Assembly (NCBI GenBank): GCA_902783745.1
Contig: CACZRY010000054.1
Span: forward strand, 1 to 6,550
From: an uncultured Erysipelotrichaceae bacterium
GTDB lineage: Bacteria; Bacillota_I; Bacilli_A; Acholeplasmatales; Anaeroplasmataceae
Direction: 5' to 3'
Length of the DNA: 6,550 nt
Shown: one piece after another, positions 1 through 6,316 of the stretch
How positions within the stretch are numbered: the first letter of the stretch is position 1
How the letters are laid out: each line of letters opens with the position of its first letter
The notes under the pieces: model-generated
What the model was told of the DNA's origin: nothing
The model's database searches: none
What the model saw: the letters and a program-made list of their open reading frames with translations, nothing else
Position numbers and translations under genes: made by a program

Positions 1-469
1 TTATAAGGATTCATATGGAATTGAGATTATCGCAGAGGCTGGACAACTTATTCCTGAATATGTATGCTGCCGTCAGCTTACATCAAAGCAAAAATATGAA
101 ACAAATTATAAAGCTTTTGTTGCATATGAAAAAGCAAGAATTAAGGCTTGGGAATATATTGAAAATGACTCTAATAGAAATGAAGTAGTTGACATTATCG
201 CAAATTATATTGGTAAAGAAACAGATTATGTTGAAAATTATCTTTATGGTGGAATCACAAAATGGAGTGTTGATCCTAATAAAAAAGGAATTGAAACTTA
301 TACAGATGCATTAAGAAATGCTGGTGTATTAAAGAATGAGATTACAAATATTACATCATATGTAGAAACTGGTGCATATGAAGAAGCTATTACATATCTT
401 GCATCAGCAAATCCAAATAATAAATTCTATAAAGATAAATTAGCTTTATTTAATGAATATAACAAATAG
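1..469 (+). CDS. ABC transporter substrate-binding protein, NitT/TauT (SsuA-like) family, C-terminal part
   Basis: This open frame enters from the left edge (first full codon at base 2) and ends at TAG 467-469, giving 155 residues of a C-terminus. The segment IPEYVCCRQ, about 17 residues into the visible part, matches the end of the ligand-binding lobe in SsuA/TauA-type periplasmic or lipid-anchored binding proteins. It is followed by the helical tail typical of the family (KAWEYIEND, then NYLYGG, then TYTDALRNAGVLK). The protein would capture a small anionic ligand outside the cell (sulfonate, nitrate, taurine or a related compound) and deliver it to the permease encoded further on. Signal peptide and lipobox lie outside the window, so anchoring cannot be seen. 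The ATPase and permease of the same transporter class follow after one intervening gene. The family call is fairly secure; the ligand is unknown. Confidence 0.82.
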   Translation, partial: YKDSYGIEIIAEAGQLIPEYVCCRQLTSKQKYETNYKAFVAYEKARIKAWEYIENDSNRNEVVDIIANYIGKETDYVENYLYGGITKWSVDPNKKGIETYTDALRNAGVLKNEITNITSYVETGAYEEAITYLASANPNNKFYKDKLALFNEYNK

Positions 470-483
470 AAAAGAGGCTTATT

Positions 484-1410
484 ATGAAAGTTTATCAAGA
501 GCTATCAGAGCTTATTGGAAATACTCCAATCGTAAGATTAAAAGGGTATGAGGCAAAACTAAATATTAGAGGTAATATATTTGCAAAACTTGAATATCTA
601 AACCCAGCAGGTTCTATAAAAGATAGAATAGCTCTTGAAATGATTTTAGATGCTGAACAGAAAAAGCTTTTAAAAAAGGATTCTGTAATTATCGAACCAA
701 CAAGTGGAAACACAGGAATAGGGTTAGCAGCTATTGGTGCATCTAAAGGCTATAGAGTTATTCTAACAATGCCAGAATCTATGTCAGTTGAACGTATTTT
801 ATTATTAAAAGCATATGGGGCAGAAATAGTTTTAACAAAAGCATCAGAAGGAATGAAAGGTGCAATTAAGAAGGCGTTGGAATTAGCAAAAGAAATACCA
901 CATAGCTTTATTCCGGGGCAGTTTACAAACCTTTCAAATCCACTTGCACATTATAAAACAACAGGACCAGAAATATTCAACAGCTTATCTGGTAAGGTAG
1001 ATATACTAATTGCTGGCATTGGTACTGGTGGTACTATAAGTGGAGTTGGCAAATATCTAAAAGAGAAGAATCCTAAAATAAAGATAATCGGTGTTGAGCC
1101 ATTAGGCTCACCACTGTTATCTAAAGGCACTATTGGTACGCATAAACTTCAAGGAATTGGTGCTGGATTTTTGCCTATAACTCTTGATGTTAATGTTTAC
1201 GATGAAATATTAGCTATTGCTGATGAAGATGCATTTAGGGCAGCAAAACAAGTAGCATTATCTGATGGAGTTTTAGTTGGTATTTCTTCAGGTGCTGCAC
1301 TTGAAGCAGCAAAAATAGTAGGGCAAAGACTAGAAAATAAAAATAAAAGAATAGTCGTAATATTACCTGATGGAGGCGCAAAATACTTATCAACAGGACT
1401 ATTTGATTGA
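484..1410 (+). CDS. cysK: Cysteine synthase (O-acetylserine sulfhydrylase), CysK type
   Basis: This 308-residue fold-type II PLP enzyme should make L-cysteine from O-acetylserine and sulfide in the cytoplasm. Visible landmarks are the PLP lysine K46 in NPAGSIKDR, the substrate-binding loop TSGNTG (73-78), the phosphate-binding loop GTGGT (180-184) and GISSGAA (266-272), whose first serine meets the pyridine nitrogen. It also keeps the classical pocket elements GMKGAI (about 123-128), QF (146-147) and GIGAGF (224-229), so normal cysteine synthase activity is likely. Length is normal for CysK, ending just after YLSTGLF. The ATG at 484 is preceded by AGAGG at 473-477. The gene starts 14 bases after the binding-protein stop and sits between the binding protein and ATPase genes, an unusual place for a biosynthetic enzyme that ties it to the imported compound. 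A second, more divergent paralogue lies at 3213-4148. A CysM-like or beta-synthase activity cannot be fully excluded. Confidence 0.93.
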   Translation: MKVYQELSELIGNTPIVRLKGYEAKLNIRGNIFAKLEYLNPAGSIKDRIALEMILDAEQKKLLKKDSVIIEPTSGNTGIGLAAIGASKGYRVILTMPESMSVERILLLKAYGAEIVLTKASEGMKGAIKKALELAKEIPHSFIPGQFTNLSNPLAHYKTTGPEIFNSLSGKVDILIAGIGTGGTISGVGKYLKEKNPKIKIIGVEPLGSPLLSKGTIGTHKLQGIGAGFLPITLDVNVYDEILAIADEDAFRAAKQVALSDGVLVGISSGAALEAAKIVGQRLENKNKRIVVILPDGGAKYLSTGLFD

Positions 1411-1415
1411 GGTGA
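1409..1415 (+). promoter_or_regulatory. Ribosome binding site that fixes the ATPase start at 1421
   Basis: GAGGTGA overlaps the TGA stop of the upstream cysteine synthase and lies 5 bases before ATG 1421. The frame is open back to an ATG at 1370, but that start would lie inside the cysteine synthase gene with no comparable site and would add 17 residues unlike any ABC ATPase N-terminus. The start at 1421 is therefore preferred. Confidence 0.85.
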
Positions 1416-1420
1416 TTAGG

Positions 1421-2221
1421 ATGAGTAAAAAAATAGAAATAAGAGATATTTGCTTTGATTATATAGGGAAGAATAAAGCATTTGGTGCACTTGAAAATAT
1501 TAACCTTGAGGTTTCAGAGGGTGAATTCATATGTATTTTAGGCTCATCTGGTTGTGGTAAATCAACATTATTATCAATTCTTAATGGTTTAAATAAACCA
1601 AAGAGTGGTGAAATCTTAATTGATGGTAAGAAGGTAGTTGGAAGTGGTGCTGATAGAGCTGTAGTTTTTCAAAACTATTCTTTGTTTCCGTTTTTAACTG
1701 TAAAAGAAAATGTAATGTTTGGGGCTAAAAAATCTTTAAAAAGAAAGAATTTTACTAAAGAAGAAAGATTAAAAAGAGTTAATGGTTATATTGAAGCCGT
1801 TGGACTTTTAGATGCTGTTGATAAATACCCATTTGAGTTATCTGGTGGTATGCAACAAAGAGTAGCTATTGCAAGAGCTTTAGCATTAGAAGCTGATATT
1901 TTACTTCTTGATGAACCATTTTCAGCAATAGATCCTAAACTAAGACTTGAACTTCAAGAACTTGTTTCTCAATTATCAAAAATACATAAGAAGACAGTTA
2001 TATTTGTAACTCATGATATTGATGAGGCTATTTTATTAGCTGATAGGGTAATTGTTATGGAACCTAAACATATTAAACAAGCTATTGATATTGATTTACC
2101 TTATCCTAGAATAAGAGAAGAGCTTGTTGGTCAGGTTCATTACGAAGAAATACATAGAAAGCTTATTTCTTCCTTTTATGAAAATATTGAGCAAAATATT
2201 TATGAGGAGGTAAAGCTATGA
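1421..2221 (+). CDS. ABC transporter ATP-binding protein, SsuB/TauB-like
   Basis: This 266-residue nucleotide-binding subunit powers import through the permease encoded next. All ABC motifs are present in order: Walker A GSSGCGKST (41-49), Q-loop Q84 in VFQNYSLFP, signature LSGGMQQR (140-147), Walker B ILLLDEP (160-166), D-loop SAID (168-171, where SALD is more usual) and switch histidine H198 in VTHDIDEA. The pattern from the Q-loop on and the length fit the nitrate/sulfonate/taurine importer ATPases. An in-frame ATG at 1370 is rejected in favour of 1421 because of the ribosome binding site at 1409-1415. The stop overlaps the permease start in an ATGA arrangement (2218-2221), so the two subunits are probably translationally coupled. 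The family is very secure; the transported ligand is not determined by this subunit. Confidence 0.95.
   Translation: MSKKIEIRDICFDYIGKNKAFGALENINLEVSEGEFICILGSSGCGKSTLLSILNGLNKPKSGEILIDGKKVVGSGADRAVVFQNYSLFPFLTVKENVMFGAKKSLKRKNFTKEERLKRVNGYIEAVGLLDAVDKYPFELSGGMQQRVAIARALALEADILLLDEPFSAIDPKLRLELQELVSQLSKIHKKTVIFVTHDIDEAILLADRVIVMEPKHIKQAIDIDLPYPRIREELVGQVHYEEIHRKLISSFYENIEQNIYEEVKL
2204..2210 (+). promoter_or_regulatory. Ribosome binding site of the permease gene
   Basis: GAGGAGG, a near-perfect anti-16S match, lies inside the end of the ATPase gene and 7 bases before the permease ATG at 2218. With the ATGA stop/start overlap it supports coupled translation of the two membrane-complex subunits. 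Confidence 0.8.
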
Positions 2222-3210
2222 GAATAAAAAATATATTTTTAAATTTGATTTATTCTTTTAAAATAAAGGTTAAATCCTTTTTTTCAAAAGAAAATATAAA
2301 ATATCATTTAATAGGTTTTTTAATAGCAGTATCTCTTTTAATAATAAATATTATAGTTGGATATAATGTTGGCTACTTTACAGAGCATAATAAAACTTAT
2401 GATGCAACACCATATGTTATTGTTTTATTAATAGCTTTTGGATTATATTTTATTAAATTATTTTTTACTAATAAAAAATCCGCTACTGACTTGATAATTA
2501 TTATATATATATTTTTATTGTTTTGGGATTTATCATATAAATTTGGCTTTGTTCAAAATGATTTGTTAATTCCATCACCAGAAGGATTATTTTACGTTTT
2601 TAAAACAGATTATATAAAAATATGGAATAATGTTTTAGATTCGTTGGAATTATTGTTTTTTGGTTTCTTATTTGCAATAATTAGTGGAACTATATTAGGC
2701 TTAATTGCAGGATGGTTTAAAAGAGCTAGTGAAGTAACAATACCAATTACTAATGTTATAACATTGATACCACCTGTACTTATCACAGCATGGTTAATTA
2801 TGTGGTTTCCATTTAAGATTGCTGCAATAGCAATTATATTTTTAGCAGTATTTTGGCCAACATTACAGGGAATGATAACTAGAGTTTCTCAAATAGATAA
2901 GAAGATAATTGATGCGGCTAAAGTAATGGGAGTAGGAAATTTCGAAATGATATACAGGGTAGTATTACCATATTGCTTACCTGGTATAATTATTTCTATT
3001 TCTAAATCATTAAGAGGCGCATTCATGTGCTTAGTAGCAGCTGAAATGATTGGTATAAATGGAGGAATAGGCTTTTATACAGAAACATATAAAGCATATG
3101 CGGATTATAGAAGAGTTCTTGCAGGTATTGTGACTATCGCTTTAGTTACAACAATTATTGATATAGTCGTAAATAAAATAGAAAAGAAAATAGTCAAGTG
3201 GAGGCTTTAA
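2218..3210 (+). CDS. ABC transporter permease, SsuC/TauC-like (BPD_transp_1), with N-terminal extension
   Basis: This 330-residue integral membrane subunit forms the translocation path and docks to the ATPase encoded just upstream. The canonical part starts near residue 91: a membrane segment (91-108), the LIPSPEGLF stretch (117-125) typical after the first helix of SsuC-type permeases, then hydrophobic segments near 143-166, 176-197, 201-218, 257-279 and 300-320. The cytoplasmic EAA loop is clear at 232-251 (DAAKVMGVG, then VVLP), where the ATPase contacts the permease. Residues 1-90 are extra compared with the usual 250-270 residue family members: a basic N-terminus followed by two further hydrophobic segments near 31-53 and 64-83. 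The start overlaps the ATPase stop by four bases and has a strong ribosome binding site. The subunit assignment is secure; membrane segment limits are by eye. Confidence 0.93.
   Translation: MRIKNIFLNLIYSFKIKVKSFFSKENIKYHLIGFLIAVSLLIINIIVGYNVGYFTEHNKTYDATPYVIVLLIAFGLYFIKLFFTNKKSATDLIIIIYIFLLFWDLSYKFGFVQNDLLIPSPEGLFYVFKTDYIKIWNNVLDSLELLFFGFLFAIISGTILGLIAGWFKRASEVTIPITNVITLIPPVLITAWLIMWFPFKIAAIAIIFLAVFWPTLQGMITRVSQIDKKIIDAAKVMGVGNFEMIYRVVLPYCLPGIIISISKSLRGAFMCLVAAEMIGINGGIGFYTETYKAYADYRRVLAGIVTIALVTTIIDIVVNKIEKKIVKWRL
3200..3204 (+). promoter_or_regulatory. Ribosome binding site that fixes the second cysteine synthase start at 3213
   Basis: GGAGG lies at the very end of the permease gene, 8 bases before ATG 3213. 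The frame is open to a GTG at 3198, but that codon sits immediately before this site and would add only five residues not seen in CysK-family N-termini, so 3213 is preferred. Confidence 0.82.
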
Positions 3211-3212
3211 TT

Positions 3213-4148
3213 ATGTCAAAATATTATGATAGTGTTTTAGATCTTATAGGGAAAACACCTATAATCAAATTAAATAGATTAGAAAAAGAATTAGGACTTA
3301 ATGCTCATATATATGCAAAGCTTGAATTCTTGAATCCAGGTGGATCAGTAAAAGATAGAGCAGCATATAATATGATTTTAGAAGCTGAAAAAGAAGGAAA
3401 GCTTACAAAGGATTCTACAATTATAGAAGGAACTAGTGGTAATACAGGTATTGGTCTTGCAATGGTTGCAGCAGCAAAGGGATATAAAATTAAGATTGCT
3501 ATGCCAGAAAACATGAGTATAGAGCGAGTTAAATTATTAAAAGCATATGGTGCAGAGGTATACCTTACACCAAAGCAATTAAATATGGCTGGTGGTGGAG
3601 CTAAGGCTCAGGAATTAGCTGAACAAATACCAAATTCTTATACTCCAAAACAAGGACAAAATCCAAATAATCCTGGAGCGCACTATAAGACAACAGGTCC
3701 TGAAATATGGAATGATATGGATGGTAATATTGATATTTTTCTTGCATGTACTGGTACAGGAGGCACTATTAGTGGTACAGGACATTATTTAAGAGAAAAA
3801 AAGCCTGATTTAGAAATTATTGCAGTAGAACCTAAAGGTAGTGCGATTTTAAATGGTGGTGAACCAGGGCCACATAAAATTCAAGGTATTGGTGGTGGTG
3901 CAACTCCTCAAACAACAGATGTTTCTTTATTTAATGAGGTAATTGATGTTACTGATGAGGATGCATATAAATATACAAGACTTTTACCAAAACTAGAAGG
4001 TATTTTAATTGGTATATCTGCAGGAGCTGCATTAAGTGCAGCTGTAGAGGTAGCTAAGCGTAAGGAAAATAGTGGAAAGAATATAGTAATTATATTTCCA
4101 GATGGTGGAGATCACTATTTATCAACTGAAGGATTATTTGAGGTGTAA
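3213..4148 (+). CDS. CysK-family PLP enzyme, divergent second cysteine synthase paralogue
   Basis: This 311-residue fold-type II PLP enzyme is a paralogue of the gene at 484-1410, with about half of the residues identical by eye. The cofactor site is intact: K47 in NPGGSVKDR, TSGNTG (74-79), GTGGT (181-185) and GISAGAA (267-273). It differs where the substrate pocket should be: GMKGAI becomes NMAGGG (124-129), the QF pair becomes QG (147-148), and GIGAGF becomes GIGGGA (225-230). These changes replace bulky residues with glycine or alanine, so a larger nucleophile or substrate than sulfide is plausible, for example homocysteine, cysteine or another thiol. Established relatives with such chemistry are the O-acetylserine-dependent cystathionine synthase MccA and lanthionine-forming CysK homologues. 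The gene starts 2 bases after the permease stop and ends 2 bases before the GST-like gene. Family membership is certain; the label cysteine synthase is only a default. Confidence 0.9.
   Translation: MSKYYDSVLDLIGKTPIIKLNRLEKELGLNAHIYAKLEFLNPGGSVKDRAAYNMILEAEKEGKLTKDSTIIEGTSGNTGIGLAMVAAAKGYKIKIAMPENMSIERVKLLKAYGAEVYLTPKQLNMAGGGAKAQELAEQIPNSYTPKQGQNPNNPGAHYKTTGPEIWNDMDGNIDIFLACTGTGGTISGTGHYLREKKPDLEIIAVEPKGSAILNGGEPGPHKIQGIGGGATPQTTDVSLFNEVIDVTDEDAYKYTRLLPKLEGILIGISAGAALSAAVEVAKRKENSGKNIVIIFPDGGDHYLSTEGLFEV
4140..4145 (+). promoter_or_regulatory. Ribosome binding site of the GST-like gene
   Basis: GAGGTG sits at the last codons of the second CysK-family gene, 5 bases before ATG 4151. It supports that start and continued translation from the same transcript. 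Confidence 0.7.
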
Positions 4149-4150
4149 AT

Positions 4151-5161
4151 ATGCAAGAAGGTAGCTTATGCAGTATAAGTAGAAAAAAGACTTTAGATTC
4201 AGATTATGTTTCAAAATTAAAAAAATCATCTGAACAAGGTGAAGGTGGAAAATTTATAAGACAACCAAATAGATTTACAACACCATTTGGTGATAAAGAA
4301 GGGGAATTAAAGGTAGAAGCAAATAGATATCGTTTGATTTGGGCACCTGTTTGTCCTTGGGCACATAGAAGCATAATTGTAAGAAGCTTATTGGGGCTTG
4401 AGGATGTTATTAGTGTAGGAACACTAGATCCAGTACGCCCAGATAAAGAAACAAGTGATTGGGCATTTACATTAGATAAAGATAATGTTGATTCAGTTCT
4501 TAAGGTTCATTATTTAAGTGAGTTATATTTGGCAACAGATCCTGATTATAAAGGAAGACCAACTGTACCTGCGTTAGTTGATTTAAAGACAAAAAAAGTA
4601 GTAAATAATGATTATTTCAATTTGACAAAGTATTTTGAAACTAAATGGACTAAGTATCATAAAGTAAATGCGCCAGACTTATATCCTATAGAAAAAAGAG
4701 AAGAAATTGACAAGTTTAATGATGATTTATTTGATAAATTAAATAACGGGGTATATAAGGCAGGATTTGCAAGAACACAAGAAGCATATAATGATGCAGT
4801 TATTAATGTATTTAAAAAGCTTGATGAGCTTGAGGAAAGATTAGAGCATTCAAGATATTTATTTGGAGATAAAATTACTGAAGCAGATATAAGAGCATAT
4901 GTAACTTTAGTCAGATTTGATATAGCTTATTATAATGCTTTTAAAGTTAACTTAAAAAGATTAAAAGACTATAAAAACTTATGGGCATATGCTAGAGATT
5001 TATATCAAACTAAGGGGTTTTTTGATACAACAAATTTTGATGCAATAAAAAAGCATTATCATCTATGCTGTGTTCCAAATCCATATAAGATTTTACCATT
5101 AGGCCCAGATCTTAGTGAATGGAATACAGAGCACAATAGAGATAAAAGAGAATACAAGTAA
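4151..5161 (+). CDS. Xi-class glutathione transferase / glutathionyl-hydroquinone reductase homologue (YqjG/ECM4 family)
   Basis: This 336-residue soluble protein matches the YqjG/ECM4 family along its whole length; members normally remove glutathione from glutathionyl-hydroquinones through an active-site cysteine. It has the thioredoxin-fold catalytic motif CPWAHR (68-73, nucleophile C68), the cis-proline region GRPTVPALVD (135-144), the family block NNGVYKAGF (198-206), TEADIRAYVTLVRFD (243-257) in the helical domain, and NFD...HY (295-303) near the C-terminus. Two features are odd. The usual Glu-Ser pair that holds the gamma-glutamyl part of glutathione (SNES in E. coli YqjG) reads NNDY at 152-155. 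A Cys-Cys pair at 306-307 follows Y303, which aligns with active-site Y296 of YqjG. The gene lies 2 bases after a CysK-family gene and 18 bases before a cystathionine lyase-like gene. I infer a thiol-transfer or reductive step in organosulfur processing, perhaps not with glutathione. The family is secure; the reaction is not. Confidence 0.9.
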   Translation: MQEGSLCSISRKKTLDSDYVSKLKKSSEQGEGGKFIRQPNRFTTPFGDKEGELKVEANRYRLIWAPVCPWAHRSIIVRSLLGLEDVISVGTLDPVRPDKETSDWAFTLDKDNVDSVLKVHYLSELYLATDPDYKGRPTVPALVDLKTKKVVNNDYFNLTKYFETKWTKYHKVNAPDLYPIEKREEIDKFNDDLFDKLNNGVYKAGFARTQEAYNDAVINVFKKLDELEERLEHSRYLFGDKITEADIRAYVTLVRFDIAYYNAFKVNLKRLKDYKNLWAYARDLYQTKGFFDTTNFDAIKKHYHLCCVPNPYKILPLGPDLSEWNTEHNRDKREYK

Positions 5162-5167
5162 AGTTAG

Positions 5168-5173
5168 AAGGTG
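5168..5173 (+). promoter_or_regulatory. Ribosome binding site that fixes the lyase start at 5180
   Basis: AAGGTG lies 6 bases before ATG 5180. A GTG at 5171 is in frame and would add three residues, but it is part of this site, so ATG 5180 (MKFETLCLHA) is the better start and also fits the usual N-terminus of the family. Confidence 0.75.
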
Positions 5174-5179
5174 TTAAAT

Positions 5180-6316
5180 ATGAAATTTGAAACATTATGT
5201 TTACATGCGGATTTAAATAAAAAGGATGAATGGGGAACATTGAATCAAGCAATATGTCAATCAGCAACATTTGTCCATAAAGGTGTAGATGTTGATAGTC
5301 CATACAGTTACTCAAGATTATCAAATCCTACAAGAACTCATCTTGAAAATACAGTTAATGCTTTAGAAGGAGGATATGCAACATATGCTTTCTCTTCTGG
5401 AATGACAGCAATTACTGTAAGTATGATGTTATTTAAAAGAGGGGATCATATAATATCAACATATGATTTATATGGTGGAGCATTAAGATTATTTAATAAT
5501 GTCTGTAATAGCAATGGTATAGAGTATAGCTTTATTAATACATCTGATATAGATTTATTAGAAAAGACAATAAAAAATAATACAAAAGCAATTTATATTG
5601 AAACTCCATCAAATCCGTTAATGGAAGTAACTGACATTAAAAGAGTATCAGATATTGCTAAAAAGCATGGAATAATTGTAATAGTAGACAATACATTTTT
5701 AACACCTTATTATCAAAAACCACTTTCACTTGGTGCTGATATTGTACTGCATTCAGGAACTAAATACTTAGGTGGTCATAATGATACACTTGCAGGTTTT
5801 GTAGTGTGTAAGACAAAAGAACTTTCAGAAAAAATATTATATTTTTCAAAAACAATTGGGGGTCAGTTATCACCATTTGATTGTTTCTTAATAGAAAGAG
5901 GAATAAAAACTTTACCTATAAGAATGGATAGAATTAATGATAATGCATATAAAGTAGCTTTATGGTTAAGGGATTGTAATAAAATTAAAAAGGTTTTTTA
6001 TGTAGGTTTTAAAGATAATAAAGGATATGAAATAATTAAAAAACAAGCCACTGGGTTTGGTGGTATGATATCAATTGAGGTTGAATCAGAAGAACTTGCA
6101 AAAAAAATATTAAAAGATGTTAAGATATTTCAATATGCAGAATCTTTAGGAGGGGTAGATTCACTTATTACATATCCTATGAAGCAAACACATGCTGATC
6201 TAAAAAAAGAAGAAAGAGAAGCTAAGGGGATTAATGAAAGATTTTTAAGAATATCTATAGGAATAGAAAATGTAGAAGACTTAATAAATGATTTAAAGGG
6301 GGCTATTTATGATTGA
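5180..6316 (+). CDS. Cys/Met metabolism PLP enzyme, cystathionine gamma-/beta-lyase-like
   Basis: This 378-residue fold-type I enzyme is a full-length member of the Cys_Met_Meta_PP family, which cleaves or forms thioether amino acids such as cystathionine. Seen in order: the YSR phosphate-binding motif from the neighbouring subunit (44-46), SSGMTAI (72-78), Y98 of the YGG stretch that stacks on PLP, ETPSNP (141-146), D170 of VDNTF that meets the pyridine nitrogen, the Schiff-base lysine K195 in HSGTKYLGGH, ESLGGVDSLI (321-330) and R357 in RISIG, which should hold the substrate carboxylate. The position that carries the catalytic cysteine of methionine gamma-lyases is glycine here (YGGA), so methionine gamma-lyase is less likely than cystathionine gamma-lyase, beta-lyase or gamma-synthase. 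With a CysK-family enzyme in the same operon it could form an MccA/MccB-like reverse transsulfuration pair. Its end overlaps the next gene by eight bases. Family certain, exact reaction open. Confidence 0.92.
   Translation: MKFETLCLHADLNKKDEWGTLNQAICQSATFVHKGVDVDSPYSYSRLSNPTRTHLENTVNALEGGYATYAFSSGMTAITVSMMLFKRGDHIISTYDLYGGALRLFNNVCNSNGIEYSFINTSDIDLLEKTIKNNTKAIYIETPSNPLMEVTDIKRVSDIAKKHGIIVIVDNTFLTPYYQKPLSLGADIVLHSGTKYLGGHNDTLAGFVVCKTKELSEKILYFSKTIGGQLSPFDCFLIERGIKTLPIRMDRINDNAYKVALWLRDCNKIKKVFYVGFKDNKGYEIIKKQATGFGGMISIEVESEELAKKILKDVKIFQYAESLGGVDSLITYPMKQTHADLKKEEREAKGINERFLRISIGIENVEDLINDLKGAIYD
6295..6302 (+). promoter_or_regulatory. Ribosome binding site of the PatB-like gene
   Basis: AAAGGGGG lies within the last codons of the lyase gene, 6 bases before ATG 6309. 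It supports a start that overlaps the upstream stop (TGA 6314-6316) by eight bases, hence likely translational coupling. Confidence 0.7.

Noticed and set aside
470..483. Possible promoter or terminator between the binding protein and cysteine synthase
   Set aside because: The 14-base gap holds only a ribosome binding site; there is no inverted repeat with T-run and no room for -35/-10 boxes.
495..713. Antisense open frame of 72 codons
   Set aside because: It lies opposite the conserved 5' part of the first cysteine synthase, has no convincing ribosome binding site, and resembles the antisense frame at 3305-3514 only because the two sense genes are paralogues.
1370..1420. Upstream ATG start for the ATPase, overlapping the cysteine synthase by 41 bases
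   Set aside because: ATG 1421 has a strong GAGGTGA site at correct spacing and gives the normal ABC ATPase N-terminus.
2485..2520. AT-rich near-repeat (TTATATATAT and T-runs) that could look like a promoter or satellite
   Set aside because: It codes the Ile-rich membrane segment of the permease (about residues 91-100) in frame; isoleucine and phenylalanine codons explain the composition.
3305..3514. Antisense open frame of 69 codons
   Set aside because: It is a shadow of the second CysK-family gene; the likeness to the antisense frame at 495-713 reflects conserved sense codons, not a shared antisense gene.
5112..5324. Antisense open frame of 70 codons spanning the GST-like and lyase gene junction
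   Set aside because: It overlaps two well-supported sense genes, and its composition looks like the reverse complement of AT-rich coding sequence with no recognisable domain.
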